A stretch of DNA of 64,000 bases from Marivita sp046591575 (GTDB taxonomy: Bacteria > Pseudomonadota > Alphaproteobacteria > Rhodobacterales > Rhodobacteraceae), in contig NZ_JBIQWA010000006.1 in the NCBI RefSeq assembly GCF_046591575.1, positions 1 to 64,000 of the forward strand, in the 5' to 3' direction. Positions 25,050 to 33,630 of the stretch are shown piece by piece (the stretch's first letter is position 1; each line of letters opens with the position of its first letter). The notes under the pieces are model-generated. The model was not told the origin of the DNA. It did no database searches and saw only the letters and a program-made list of their open reading frames with translations. Both the position numbers and the translations under genes were made by a program.

Positions 25050-25943
25050 TTAGTCATGTATCGGCTCGACAGTCGGGATCATTCCAATGCGACGATAGGG
25101 GGCAATGCTGCCTGCGCGACGCAACGCGTCATCCACAAGGGTGAACACCTCGTCGCGGCAGTCAACGTCACGATCAAACCGTGAGACCCAAAACCGCAGG
25201 GTATAGGTGATCCCGGCCTCTTCATAAGCGACAACCCGCATATCCGGCGCAGGTGTCTGCTTGATCAGACTGGCCTTGGCCAATGCATCAAGAATGATCT
25301 CGCGGGCGCGGCCAATCGGCATGCTGTGATCCAGCGTGATCCTGACCTGCGCGCGATATTCCTGTTTTGGGGCAGAATAGTTTGTGATCTGTTGGCGCGC
25401 GATCTGGCTGTTGGGCAGGATCATATAGGTCCGGTCCAGCGTCAGGATACGCGTCGTGCGCCATCCGATCTCGATCACCTTGCCGCGCGACAGCCCGTCA
25501 ATGTCGATCCAGTCGCCGATGCGAAACGGACCTTCCACACCCAAGGCGATGCCCGACAGGGTGTCGGCCACAACATTGCGAATGGCAAAGCCAAGCAGCG
25601 CCAGGATCAAACCGGACCCCGCAAAAGCCCCAAGCGCACCCTGCCCCATGAACAGCGATGCACTGGCGACGAACGCGATGATGAACATCAACGCGGCGAT
25701 CATATCCTTCAAAAGCCGCGGATACGGACGCCTGCGCGCCGCCGCCTGATCCAGAAACAGCGCAATCACCCTGCTGATCAGCCAGGCCGCGGCAAAATAG
25801 GCAAGCGCCGTCACTCCAAGCGTCAGGCCGTCGCCATCGCCCAGATACGTCGCCAATTGCTCGGGAAACAGAACCAGCGCCAGACTGATCAAAGTCAGCA
25901 AAGCGGGCCAGACAAGCCTGCGGATATTCTGCTTTAAATCCAT
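25050..25943 (-). CDS. MscS-family mechanosensitive channel
   Basis: The 297-residue protein has an N-terminal set of membrane spans (about 10-115) and the MscS pore and beta region: GLILALLGFAIRNVVADTLSGIALG, then GPFRIGDWIDIDGLSRGKVIEIGWRTTRI and ILPNSQIARQQITNYS. Such channels open under membrane tension to release solutes after osmotic downshift. I take the ATG at 25943; twelve in-frame codons upstream are not needed. It lies 130 bases downstream of rnk on the same strand, with a hairpin between them. Confidence 0.93.
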   Translation of the reverse strand: MDLKQNIRRLVWPALLTLISLALVLFPEQLATYLGDGDGLTLGVTALAYFAAAWLISRVIALFLDQAAARRRPYPRLLKDMIAALMFIIAFVASASLFMGQGALGAFAGSGLILALLGFAIRNVVADTLSGIALGVEGPFRIGDWIDIDGLSRGKVIEIGWRTTRILTLDRTYMILPNSQIARQQITNYSAPKQEYRAQVRITLDHSMPIGRAREIILDALAKASLIKQTPAPDMRVVAYEEAGITYTLRFWVSRFDRDVDCRDEVFTLVDDALRRAGSIAPYRRIGMIPTVEPIHD

Positions 25944-26032
25944 GAAACAAAATCCTAACGCCAGATCAAGATCAGGCAAATACCGGTTTTGAAAATCAAC
26001 AGGTCATGACACCACCCCCACGCGGCAGACAG

Positions 26033-26057
26033 GCACGGCCCGAATGTCGGGCCGTGC
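26033..26057. terminator. Hairpin after rnk
   Basis: GCACGGCCCGA and TCGGGCCGTGC are perfect 11-base arms around ATG, 16 bases beyond the rnk stop. No T-run follows on the minus strand. It probably ends or protects the rnk transcript ahead of the channel gene. Confidence 0.6.
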
Positions 26058-26073
26058 GCGTCTGATCACATGC

Positions 26074-26514
26074 TCAATCGTCATCCGTGTCTGATTTCGC
26101 TTCAACCTTGATGACCGTCAGCATCCGGCGCTGGTTGCCTCGGGTGTCCCAGTGAAACACCGCACCTTCGGACAGGCCGATCAACGCCACCCCGATCGGG
26201 GTCATGACAGACACGCGCTGACGCGCAATATCCGCGTCCTCTGGGTAGACCAGCTCGACCGTGCGTTCCTGACCGGTGGCTTCATCGCGATAGGTGACCG
26301 CGCTGCCGATCTGAACCACGGTTTCGGGGATACGGTCTGCCGCCACGATCCGGGCGCGGCCCAGTTCGTCCAAAAGCCGATCCGCCAGCGTTGGGTTGCG
26401 TTCCAGTGCGCCATCGGCCAGCCCCTCGATATGGGCCAGGTCCTCGGCGCTGATCACGATACGGGGACGGCGTGTTGACCGCTTGGGCGGGGCGTCGGGT
26501 GTTGGGGTAGACAT
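26074..26514 (-). CDS. rnk: Rnk / GreA-GreB-like RNA polymerase-binding protein
   Basis: The 146-residue protein has a short N-terminal head (residues 20-60, with ISAEDLAHIEGLADG) and the GreA/GreB C-terminal fold (VVQIGSAVTYRDEATGQERTVELVYPEDAD...MTPIGVALIGLSEG). The head is too short to reach the polymerase active centre as GreA does, which is the mark of Rnk-type regulators that bind RNA polymerase. The acidic tail is SDTDDD. A 10-base inverted repeat lies just upstream of the start. Its presence with UspA, DUF1127 and CBS proteins suits a stress block. Confidence 0.85.
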   Translation of the reverse strand: MSTPTPDAPPKRSTRRPRIVISAEDLAHIEGLADGALERNPTLADRLLDELGRARIVAADRIPETVVQIGSAVTYRDEATGQERTVELVYPEDADIARQRVSVMTPIGVALIGLSEGAVFHWDTRGNQRRMLTVIKVEAKSDTDDD

Positions 26515-27266
26515 GTGAAGTGTCCTTTCGGAAAAAATGAAAAACTGTCTGCCTTCGGATCGTCGTATTTTCCGAAAAGAGATCAGGCAGGCCTGGTCAA
26601 ATCGGGAACTGTCGCCGTTCGGACCCGGCCATCAGGATGCGTCAGAGATGCGCTATGCGATGGGCAGTGTGCATGACGCGGCGGCGAGGGGATGTAAGGT
26701 GAATGTCGGTCATAGGCTCTTCCACGATGTCGATCTTCGGACAGCATCCTGTGTCCGGTCTGAAAATTGGGAATGTGAGGAACCCCGGGGAGCAGGCGCG
26801 CGCGGACGCGCCTATGCCGCCCGGGGAAACGAGCGGGTCAGGAGGATGTATCGCGTATGTGCGTCATGGACCAACATAAGATCATAGCTATGTAGCCCGC
26901 ACCCGTTCGTCAATCATGCACCACTGAATTCCCGTCAGTCTGTTGCATGTCGGCGAATTCCGGCCAAAAGGTCGCAAATGCAACTATCACGCTTGAAAGC
27001 CACCGTGAAACTGACCATGTTTTGGCTATGTTGATGTTCATGCTTTATACGAGGTTCCTGCTTTTCGCGGGAAATCTGCTGAACCGCTGGTGACCCCAAG
27101 CGGGACGAGGCATTTGGCCGGTCCGCGCTTAGGGGTAAATTTCTATCTTTACTGAAAAAGACGACATGACGACGCCCTGAGCGGTGTCTGGTGTCCTGTG
27201 ATGCAACTTGCTCAAAGGCCCTGTGCGTCACTGTCGTGATCATAGAACACCTGAACGGAGACAGAT
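26515..27266. other. 752-base stretch without a convincing gene
   Basis: No reading frame here has a good start site and family resemblance. Two features stand out: TTTCGGAAAA (26526-26535) and its complement TTTTCCGAAA (26568-26577) just upstream of rnk, and a GC-rich run near 26785-26830 (GGCGCGCGCGGACGCGCC) that can fold. The right part probably holds the DUF1127 promoter. An unannotated small RNA cannot be excluded. Confidence 0.5.
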
Positions 27267-27584
27267 ATGTACACCTACCTGATGCAGAAACCCGACTATA
27301 TTTCACCCGCACGTCCCTACGCCAATGCACAGCAACAGCGCACCGCAATTGGTGATGCCCTGCGGTCCTGGGTCAAATCCGCGATGCGCCGGCGGAAACA
27401 GAACCAGATGATCGCAATGCTCGAAGCGCTTGATGACCGGATGCTGGACGATATCGGCGTCGCACGCGATCAGATCCGCGCAGAGGTTTATCGCCTTGAT
27501 GACCGCGAACTGAACATGCGGCCCGTGGCCCGCACGCATCGCCGCGCCTACCGCCATGACAGCCAAATCCAGCAAGCCGCATAA
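27267..27584 (+). CDS. DUF1127 domain protein
   Basis: The 105-residue basic protein contains the short DUF1127 motif, MIAMLEALDDRMLDDIGVARDQIR (about residues 50-73), after a lysine/arginine-rich stretch (KSAMRRRKQNQ). The motif is widespread in alphaproteobacteria; small members affect RNA turnover and phosphate or stress responses in some species. AACGGAGACAGAT precedes the ATG. This member has extra N- and C-terminal parts compared with the 45-residue minimal type. The next two genes follow on the same strand. Confidence 0.85.
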   Translation: MYTYLMQKPDYISPARPYANAQQQRTAIGDALRSWVKSAMRRRKQNQMIAMLEALDDRMLDDIGVARDQIRAEVYRLDDRELNMRPVARTHRRAYRHDSQIQQAA

Positions 27585-27638
27585 CGCCCTGCGGGATTGA
27601 CCGCGCCTGTGCCTGTTTTGTTAAAAAGGACCGAACCC

Positions 27639-27893
27639 ATGATGATCTGCAAAGCCGATTTCGAAGACCTGTTCCCGGATCTGTTCCCCCCCGAGGCCGA
27701 ACCCGCAGAACACCCTGACGCGGCAGCGGCAAATCCCGCTGATGAAGCACTTGCGGCACAACAGAGCGTTGATCCAGGCCTGCATTACGGCTGGCCCGGA
27801 GTGATGATCGCCAGCGCGATTGCCGCCAGCAAACCGCTTACCGCCGCGAACGAGGCTGTGTGGAAGAGCCTTCCGGCACTGGGCAACGGATAG
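27639..27893 (+). CDS. Small acidic protein of unknown function
   Basis: The 84-residue product starts MMICKADFEDLFPDLFPPEA and is rich in Ala, Asp and Glu in its first half, with a hydrophobic WPGVMIASAIAAS segment near 50-62. AAAAAGGA eight bases upstream picks the ATG at 27639 over a start 42 bases earlier. It lies 54 bases after the DUF1127 gene and 92 before the UspA gene. I do not recognise a domain. Confidence 0.6.
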   Translation: MMICKADFEDLFPDLFPPEAEPAEHPDAAAANPADEALAAQQSVDPGLHYGWPGVMIASAIAASKPLTAANEAVWKSLPALGNG

Positions 27894-27934
27894 TCAGACA
27901 GCACCGCAAGCGGGGTGATTGACCACAGTCCTGA

Positions 27935-27949
27935 CATGCCTCAGGCATG
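27935..27949. repeat. Inverted repeat CATGCC-TCA-GGCATG before the uspA-like gene
   Basis: Perfect 6-base arms around a 3-base centre, 36 bases upstream of the uspA-like start. It could be a small operator or end hairpin of the preceding gene. Confidence 0.3.
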
Positions 27950-27984
27950 ACTGAAACATGGCCCAACACAGCAAGGAGGAGAGG

Positions 27985-28866
27985 ATGACCATATCTCATA
28001 TCCTCGCTGCGGTAGATCATTTCCCCCAGGACGAACCCGTGCTGTTGCGCGCGTTGGATCTCGCGCAACGGCATGGCGCGTCTTTGACGATCGTGCATGT
28101 GATTGACCTGCCGGGAGCGCACGGTCTTCCCGCCACGATTGACATATTACAGGCGCATGCAGAAGTCGCCACGCGCGGCATGATCAGGGACATGGTGCGG
28201 CAGCATGGTGCCGATCCGGATGAGATCAAAATCACCATTCTGGCCGGACCGCCAGCACTGCGCCTGATCGCGCTGTGCGATACCCATGCGCCCGATCTGG
28301 TGGTCATGCGCGCGCATCAGCGCTCCAGGATCAGCGAAAAAATACTCGGCTCCACAACCGACCGCCTTATCGCGGCAGGCACGCATCCGGTTCTTGTGGT
28401 CAAAAGCCCGATGAACGGGGCTTATACCAAAGTGATGGTCACGACAGACGGCACCGACGATGCCCCGGCGTCTTTGCGGTTTGTTGAAACGCTGTTGCCC
28501 AAGGCCGACCTGCATCTGGTGCAGGTGGTTCACATTGCTCGACAGCTCAAAGAAGCGATGTTGCGCAGCGGGACGGACACGTACGAATTGCAATCCCATC
28601 GCAACGCGCTGGCCATACATGCCGGTCAGCACTTGGTCCAGGCTGCGTCCTACGCCGAAAGCCCGGTCAAAACGCGGGTTCTGCAAGGCGAGCCGGCAAA
28701 AACCCTGGTGCGCGCCTCCCAGGCTGGGGGGTTTGACCTGATCGTCGCCCGCGCTGGCCGGAAAAGCCTGATCAAACGGGCCTTTATCGGCAGCGTCACG
28801 CGCCGCCTTTTGCGCGACGCGCCTTGCGACGTCTTGATTGACCGCGCGACCCAAAAGACTGGTTAA
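27985..28866 (+). CDS. Tandem universal stress protein
   Basis: The 293-residue protein holds two Usp domains. The first (about 1-140) starts ISHILAAVDHFPQDEPVLLRALDLA and ends ILGSTTDRLIAAGTHPVLVVK. The second (about 147-290) ends IGSVTRRLLRDAPCDVLI. The Gly-Ser/Thr ATP-binding pattern is recognisable at both ends. AGGAGGAGAGG precedes the ATG. Usp pairs of this size are often made under low oxygen or nitrosative stress; near this gene no FNR-type box was found. It probably binds ATP and signals by an unknown partner. Confidence 0.9.
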   Translation: MTISHILAAVDHFPQDEPVLLRALDLAQRHGASLTIVHVIDLPGAHGLPATIDILQAHAEVATRGMIRDMVRQHGADPDEIKITILAGPPALRLIALCDTHAPDLVVMRAHQRSRISEKILGSTTDRLIAAGTHPVLVVKSPMNGAYTKVMVTTDGTDDAPASLRFVETLLPKADLHLVQVVHIARQLKEAMLRSGTDTYELQSHRNALAIHAGQHLVQAASYAESPVKTRVLQGEPAKTLVRASQAGGFDLIVARAGRKSLIKRAFIGSVTRRLLRDAPCDVLIDRATQKTG

Positions 28867-29197
28867 ACGATGTTCACACACAAGTCTGGCGGACCAGTCG
28901 CGCGGCTTGACCCCAAAGCAGAACAAAGTTGGGCGCAAGGGAGAGGTGCGACTGCATCAATATGCCCAAGGCGCTGTGAAAGCAGCGTTGCTCATGCTTG
29001 GGACACTGACTGGACTCGCAAGCAAAACAATGGCGATTGAACAAGGGGTCGGGCAGCCTTTGGGGCCGCACGAAACCCAAAAGTGACAACCGGCCGCAAT
29101 TGATGCAACAGTCACATCCAGACATCAAACCGTTCCTGGAGACCGCATCATCCGCACGGCAGCCACGCCTCAAAGCCTGCGCAGGCTTCTGATCCCT
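28867..29197. other. 331-base intergenic stretch
   Basis: No supported gene. Short open frames occur on both strands but lack a ribosome-binding site and resemble nothing known to me. The right end contains CCTGGAGACC, the only Shine-Dalgarno-like sequence in front of the MFS gene. Confidence 0.5.
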
Positions 29198-30448
29198 GTG
29201 AAACCGCTGCTGGGCGGAACGGTGGCGTTTACCATGGGCAACAGCCTGCTTGGCGTTGTCTTGCCACTGAAAATGGAAGCGGCGGATTATCCTGTGGCGC
29301 TGACCGGGATCGTCATGGCCGCCTATTTCCTGGGGCTGGGGCTTGGCGGGTTCCGGGCCAAGCGCGTCATCATGCGGATCGGCCATATCCGCGCCTTTGC
29401 GGTCTTTGCAGCGCTGACATCGGCGGCGTGTCTGGGCTATGCGTTTTTCTTCGCTCCGGCGGCCTGGGTGATCCTGCGGGTGATCAACGGATTTTGCATC
29501 GCCGGGATGACCACCGCAATCGAAAGCTGGTTGAACGACCGCAGCAGCAACCAGACCCGTGGCCGCGTTCTGGGCGTTTATATGGTGAGCTTCTATCTCG
29601 CGATTGCCGTGGGACAGACATTGGTGAATGTGGCCCCTCTTTCGGGCGACACGCATCTGATGATTTCGGCGGCATTGATCGGGCTGTCGCTTATTCCCAT
29701 CGCGCTTACCAAGCTTGGCGAACCGGATCTGGGAGAATTGCGGGTTCTGGGTGTGAAACGCTTGTTCGCGGCATCGCGTGTGGGTGTGATCGGCGCTGGC
29801 GTGGCGGGTATGCTGGTTGGCTCTTTTGCCGCTGTCGGCATCGTCTTTGCCCGCCAGGTCGGTCTCAGCGTCGCCGAAGCCGCGATGTTCATGAGCACGG
29901 TGGTCCTTGGCGGGTTATTGTTTCAGGTGCCGGTTGGCATGCTGGCCGACAGGTTTGACCGACGCATCGTCATGTCGTTTATCCTGATTGGTGTCGGCAC
30001 ATCTTGGATTCTGTTGTCGAACCTGATTTCCACAGGTGTGCCATTGCTGCCCATGCTGGGCATGGCGCTGGTATTTGGCGCGGCGAACAACAGCGTGTAT
30101 CCGCTGTGCGTGGCGCAGACATTCGACCGGCTGGACCGGAAATACTATGTCGCGGCATCGGGGCGCTTGCTGATGATCTATGCGATCGGGGCGACAACCG
30201 GGCCGCTTTTTGCGTCGACCCTGATGTCGATCTACGGGCCATATTCCTTTTTCCTTTTTGAATCCGCGATTGCCATAACCTATGCCGTGTTTGTTCTGAT
30301 CGCCATCCGGGCGCGGCCCGCGCTTCCGCAAGAAAACGCACGCGAAAAGTTTGTGCAGGTGCCCGATATCTCTCCTGTTGCGATGCGGCTTGATCCCCGG
30401 ACCGAACCGGACAAACCTGACCGCGACACTACGACAAAGGCCGAATGA
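29198..30448 (+). CDS. Major facilitator superfamily transporter (YcaD-like)
   Basis: The 416-residue transporter has 12 membrane segments. The first half contains GLGLGGFRAKRVIMRIGHIRAFAVFA and the motif FCIAGMTTAIESWLNDRSSNQTRGRVLG, typical of the YcaD/TsgA-like sugar-transport branch; the second half has GMLADRFDRRIVM. It is followed by an acidic/basic tail of about 50 residues. The first start codon is GTG at 29198 with a poor ribosome-binding site; the frame extends upstream without another standard start. It overlaps nagA by four bases, so an amino-sugar or related substrate is a fair guess. Confidence 0.85.
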   Translation: MKPLLGGTVAFTMGNSLLGVVLPLKMEAADYPVALTGIVMAAYFLGLGLGGFRAKRVIMRIGHIRAFAVFAALTSAACLGYAFFFAPAAWVILRVINGFCIAGMTTAIESWLNDRSSNQTRGRVLGVYMVSFYLAIAVGQTLVNVAPLSGDTHLMISAALIGLSLIPIALTKLGEPDLGELRVLGVKRLFAASRVGVIGAGVAGMLVGSFAAVGIVFARQVGLSVAEAAMFMSTVVLGGLLFQVPVGMLADRFDRRIVMSFILIGVGTSWILLSNLISTGVPLLPMLGMALVFGAANNSVYPLCVAQTFDRLDRKYYVAASGRLLMIYAIGATTGPLFASTLMSIYGPYSFFLFESAIAITYAVFVLIAIRARPALPQENAREKFVQVPDISPVAMRLDPRTEPDKPDRDTTTKAE

Positions 30449-31650
30449 TGGCAGACACAAAACACCGGATCTTGGCCCGCCACCTCTATGACGGCGTGTC
30501 CGATGATATGATCGCCGATCAGATGATTGATGTTGCGCATGGCCGGATCGTGGCGATCCGTCCGGCAGATCACACTGATCTGGGCGACGCATCGCTGCCG
30601 GTTTTCGATATCGTCGCACCCGGTTTTATCGACCTGCAAATCAACGGGGCGGCGGATCGGCAGTTCAATTTTGATCCAACGCCCGACACACTCGAACAGA
30701 TTGCAACCGGCGCGCGCCAAGGCGGCACGGCGTATTGCCTGCCCACCTTTATCACCGCCGCCGGTTGCGAATATGTCCGGGCGTTGGAGGCCACCCAAAC
30801 CGCGCTGGCCCGGTCTGTGCCGGGCGTTCTGGGGGTTCATCTTGAAGGGCCGTTCCTGTCTCGGGCAAAGCCCGGTATCCACAACGCACGTGCCATCCGC
30901 GTCATCGAGGCCGAGGATATCGACCTGTTGGTCAACGCGAGGGCGGGAACGCTTCTGCTGACGGTTGCGCCTGAAACCCTTCCGGATGGGGCTTTGGCCA
31001 GATTGGCGGCTGCGGGCATCCGGGTGTTCGCAGGTCACAGCGACGCCACTGCCGACCAGATCGCACAGGCCGAGGCAGCGGGGCTGGTGGGTGTGACACA
31101 TCTGTTCAATGCCATGTCACAGATGACGGGCCGCGCGCCCGGTGTCGTGGGGGCCGTTCTTGCCTCCGATACGCTTTACGCCGGGATCATTGCCGATGGT
31201 CATCACGTCGATTGGCGCAATGTGGACATCGCCGCCCGGCTGATGCCACAGCGTCTGTGCCTTGTCACCGACGCGATGCTGACGCTGGCGGGAAGTGTGA
31301 CCTCTTTCGATCTGGATGGAACCACCATCACAAAACGCGACGGGCGTTTGACGAATGCCGCCGGGCGGTTGGCTGGAGCGCATGTCAGCATGATTGAATC
31401 GGTGCGCAATATGCTCGACCACACCAGCATGGGCCTGGCACACGTGCTCAGACTGGCCACATCGAACCCGGCCCGCGCGCTTGGGCTTGAGACCCAGATC
31501 GGAGTGCTGCATCCCGGACACCGGGCCTCCCTGACCTGCCTGACCAAAAACCTCGACGTGGCCGCCGTCGTGATCGACGGGCGGTTCTTTGACATGGCCC
31601 CGGGCGCGAGTCAGGGCGCAGATCCGGCATCAACAGGAGACACTTCATGA
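30445..31650 (+). CDS. nagA: N-acetylglucosamine-6-phosphate deacetylase
   Basis: The 401-residue cytoplasmic enzyme removes acetate from GlcNAc-6-P. The amidohydrolase motifs are APGFIDLQINGA (near 60-72), the metal-site HLEGPFLSRAKPGIHN (near 133), GHSDA near 200, HLFNAMSQM near 224 and the active-site aspartate in LVTDAMLTLAGS. The ATG at 30445 overlaps the MFS gene stop, and its own stop overlaps the pirin gene, so three genes form one unit. NagB or a kinase is not nearby, so the pathway is only partly encoded here. Confidence 0.93.
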   Translation: MMADTKHRILARHLYDGVSDDMIADQMIDVAHGRIVAIRPADHTDLGDASLPVFDIVAPGFIDLQINGAADRQFNFDPTPDTLEQIATGARQGGTAYCLPTFITAAGCEYVRALEATQTALARSVPGVLGVHLEGPFLSRAKPGIHNARAIRVIEAEDIDLLVNARAGTLLLTVAPETLPDGALARLAAAGIRVFAGHSDATADQIAQAEAAGLVGVTHLFNAMSQMTGRAPGVVGAVLASDTLYAGIIADGHHVDWRNVDIAARLMPQRLCLVTDAMLTLAGSVTSFDLDGTTITKRDGRLTNAAGRLAGAHVSMIESVRNMLDHTSMGLAHVLRLATSNPARALGLETQIGVLHPGHRASLTCLTKNLDVAAVVIDGRFFDMAPGASQGADPASTGDTS

Positions 31651-32606
31651 GTTGGAACCCAACCCAAAACCCCGACTGTCCACACACAGACATCAACAGC
31701 ATCGAAACACTGATCATCCCGCGCGCCCGCGATTTGGGGGGCTTTGAGGTGCGTCGTGCGCTGCCCTCGCCCGACCGGCAGATGGTGGGGCCTTTCATTT
31801 TCTTCGATCAGATGGGACCGGCAGAGTTTATCAACGAAGGTGGCATCGATGTGCGCCCGCATCCGCATATCGGGCTGGGCACCGTCACCTATCTGTATGA
31901 AGGTGAATTTGAACACCGCGACAGTCTTGGCACCCATCAAATGATCTATCCCGGAGAGGTCAACTGGATGACCGCCGGCAAAGGCGTGACCCATTCCGAA
32001 CGCACGAGCAAGGAAACCCGGGCCGGGCGCAGCAAACTGTTTGGCATCCAGACGTGGATCGCCCTGCCCGAAAACCGCGAAGAGATGGACCCCGATTTTG
32101 AACATCACAAGGAAGCCGCGTTGCCGATGATCACCGACACCGGCATGACCGCCCGTCTGATCCTTGGAACAGCCTATGGCGAAACGAGCCCCGTCACGAT
32201 GCAATCCGAAACCTTCTATCTTGACGTTGTGCTGGCCCCCGGCGCGTCCTTTCCTTTGCCGGACAATCACGAAGATCGCGGTGTTTATGTCACCGAAGGC
32301 AGCGTCGAGGTGGCGGGAGATTTATTCGAGCAAGGGCGTATGATGGTGTTTCGCCCCGGTGATCAGATGACGCTGAGCGCAGGCCCGAACGGCGCGCGAC
32401 TGATGGCGCTTGGGGGCGCGACCCTGAACGAAAAGCGCTATATCTGGTGGAACTTCGTGTCTTCGTCCAAAGACCGGATCGAACAGGCCAAGGAAGACTG
32501 GAAAGCGGCGGATTGGGCAAATGGGCCGTTCAAATTGCCGCCGGGCGATGAGGCCGAATTCATCCCGATCACCCCCGAACTGGACCGGACAAAGCCCAGA
32601 GGATAA
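31647..32606 (+). CDS. Pirin family protein
   Basis: The 319-residue protein is a bicupin. The N-terminal cupin has the pirin metal site GIDVRPHPHIGLGTVTYLYEGEFEHRDS, with the histidines of HPH and the later H in GKGVTHSE as iron ligands. The C-terminal cupin is about 170-290. Bacterial pirins can act as quercetinases or redox-linked regulators. The ATG overlaps the nagA stop by four bases. It probably shares a transcript with nagA, yet a joint reaction is not obvious. The fold assignment is secure; the substrate is not. Confidence 0.9.
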   Translation: MSWNPTQNPDCPHTDINSIETLIIPRARDLGGFEVRRALPSPDRQMVGPFIFFDQMGPAEFINEGGIDVRPHPHIGLGTVTYLYEGEFEHRDSLGTHQMIYPGEVNWMTAGKGVTHSERTSKETRAGRSKLFGIQTWIALPENREEMDPDFEHHKEAALPMITDTGMTARLILGTAYGETSPVTMQSETFYLDVVLAPGASFPLPDNHEDRGVYVTEGSVEVAGDLFEQGRMMVFRPGDQMTLSAGPNGARLMALGGATLNEKRYIWWNFVSSSKDRIEQAKEDWKAADWANGPFKLPPGDEAEFIPITPELDRTKPRG

Positions 32607-32617
32607 GGAAACTGACC

Positions 32618-32983
32618 ATGAAAAACATCACCATTTGCGCCGCATCTTTCCTTTTGGGGGCTGGCGCTGCCGCCGCGGATGTCACCCTGTCGCTTGGGAT
32701 AGAAATCGACGAGACCGACAGCATCCGCTCGGTTGTTTATGACTGCGACACCGAGGACCGCCTGTCGGTGCAGTATATCAATGCCGACGCGAACTCCCTG
32801 GCTTTGCTGGAAATCGACGATGACACACGGGTGTTTGTCAATGTCGTATCAGCCTCTGGCGCGCGGTATGTGTCGGGGTCTTACGTCTGGTGGTCCCAGG
32901 GCGACAGCGCAACGCTGGAAAACACGCTAAGCGAGGATCGCATCATGCAGTGCCAGACCCAAACTGCGGCCAGCTCCGAGTGA
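32618..32983 (+). CDS. MliC/PliC-type lysozyme inhibitor
   Basis: The 121-residue secreted protein has a signal peptide (MKNITICAASFLLGAGAAAA) and the MliC fold pattern YDCDTEDRLSVQYINADANSLALLEID, then SASGARYVSGSYVWWSQGDSATLE and a late cysteine that pairs with the first. This SASGARY loop is the part that enters the lysozyme active site in the family. It lacks a lipobox, so it would be a periplasmic (PliC-like) form. It follows the pirin gene by 11 bases. It could protect the cell wall from c-type lysozymes or other muramidases. Confidence 0.83.
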   Translation: MKNITICAASFLLGAGAAAADVTLSLGIEIDETDSIRSVVYDCDTEDRLSVQYINADANSLALLEIDDDTRVFVNVVSASGARYVSGSYVWWSQGDSATLENTLSEDRIMQCQTQTAASSE

Positions 32984-33027
32984 CATAAAAGACCGCAATC
33001 GTCGCGAGACAGCGGTGGTATGAAAAA

Positions 33028-33054
33028 CGGGCCCCAATGGGGGCCCGGTTTTCG
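33028..33054 (+). terminator. Intrinsic terminator after the lysozyme-inhibitor gene
   Basis: CGGGCCCC and GGGGCCCG are perfect 8-base arms around AATG, followed by GTTTTCGTTT. It ends the MFS-nagA-pirin-inhibitor unit, and its arms may also serve the convergent DoxX gene (AAAA on the opposite side). Confidence 0.88.
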
Positions 33055-33086
33055 TTTCGGTATGAGTTAAGCTAGGGGTGACAGGT

Positions 33087-33518
33087 TCAGGCCTTCAGAC
33101 CCTGTGGAACGAACCCGTCGACAACCGGCAGCTTGCGCAGCGCAAAGGCACCACCGCCCTGGACGGCCACCGCAACAGCAAGAGCGACAAGCAAGAGCGG
33201 GAATTCCCAACCACCGTTCGGCGCGCTGAACAACCAGCCATTCGCGGCATGGGCCCAGACCGAACCGATCAGGATCGGCAGGGACAGCACCGCAACCAGC
33301 CGTGAATAAAGCCCCAGAATAAGCGCTGTACCGCCGGCAAGTTCGCCAAAGATCGTCAGATAGGCGGTGATCGCGGGCAGGCCGAGGCTATCAAAATAGC
33401 CAACCGTGCCGGGAATGGTGAAAACAAAAAGCTTTAGAAATCCATGCGCCAAAAGGACAACGCCAAGCGAAACGCGTGTGATGAATGCGCCGTAGTTCAG
33501 TTCAGTGTGTTGTGTCAT
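33087..33518 (-). CDS. DoxX family membrane protein
   Basis: The 143-residue protein has four membrane segments and the DoxX signature: RVSLGVVLLAHGFLKLFVF, then LPAITAYLTIFGELAGGTALILGLYSRLVA. Such proteins are linked to redox and sulphur stress in some bacteria. It is divergent from a LysR regulator with a 112-base gap containing a T-N11-A dyad, so LysR control is likely. The ATG at 33518 follows GAGAAACGATC. No other gene follows in its transcript before the terminator. Confidence 0.88.
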   Translation of the reverse strand: MTQHTELNYGAFITRVSLGVVLLAHGFLKLFVFTIPGTVGYFDSLGLPAITAYLTIFGELAGGTALILGLYSRLVAVLSLPILIGSVWAHAANGWLFSAPNGGWEFPLLLVALAVAVAVQGGGAFALRKLPVVDGFVPQGLKA

Positions 33519-33588
33519 GATCGTTTCTCCAGATGTGTGTGTTTGTTCTGGGAACGATATTGCATGTCAGATATTGATTGATAATACT

Positions 33589-33605
33589 GTTATTTAGAAG
33601 ATAAC
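33589..33605. promoter_or_regulatory. LysR-type dyad GTTAT-N7-ATAAC
   Basis: The arms GTTAT and ATAAC flank TTAGAAG and contain a T-N11-A core, the usual LysR operator form. It lies between DoxX and the LysR gene, 26 bases before the latter. Confidence 0.6.
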
Positions 33606-33630
33606 TCATTCCATTAGGTTGATAATAAAC

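Noticed and set aside
26537..26887. Open frame of 116 codons upstream of rnk
   Set aside because: Its start lies within the rnk-leader inverted repeat, it has no ribosome-binding site, and its translation shows no fold-like pattern or family resemblance.
26935..27348. Minus-strand frame of 137 codons overlapping the DUF1127 start
   Set aside because: It runs antisense into a well-supported gene and has no motif or ribosome-binding site.
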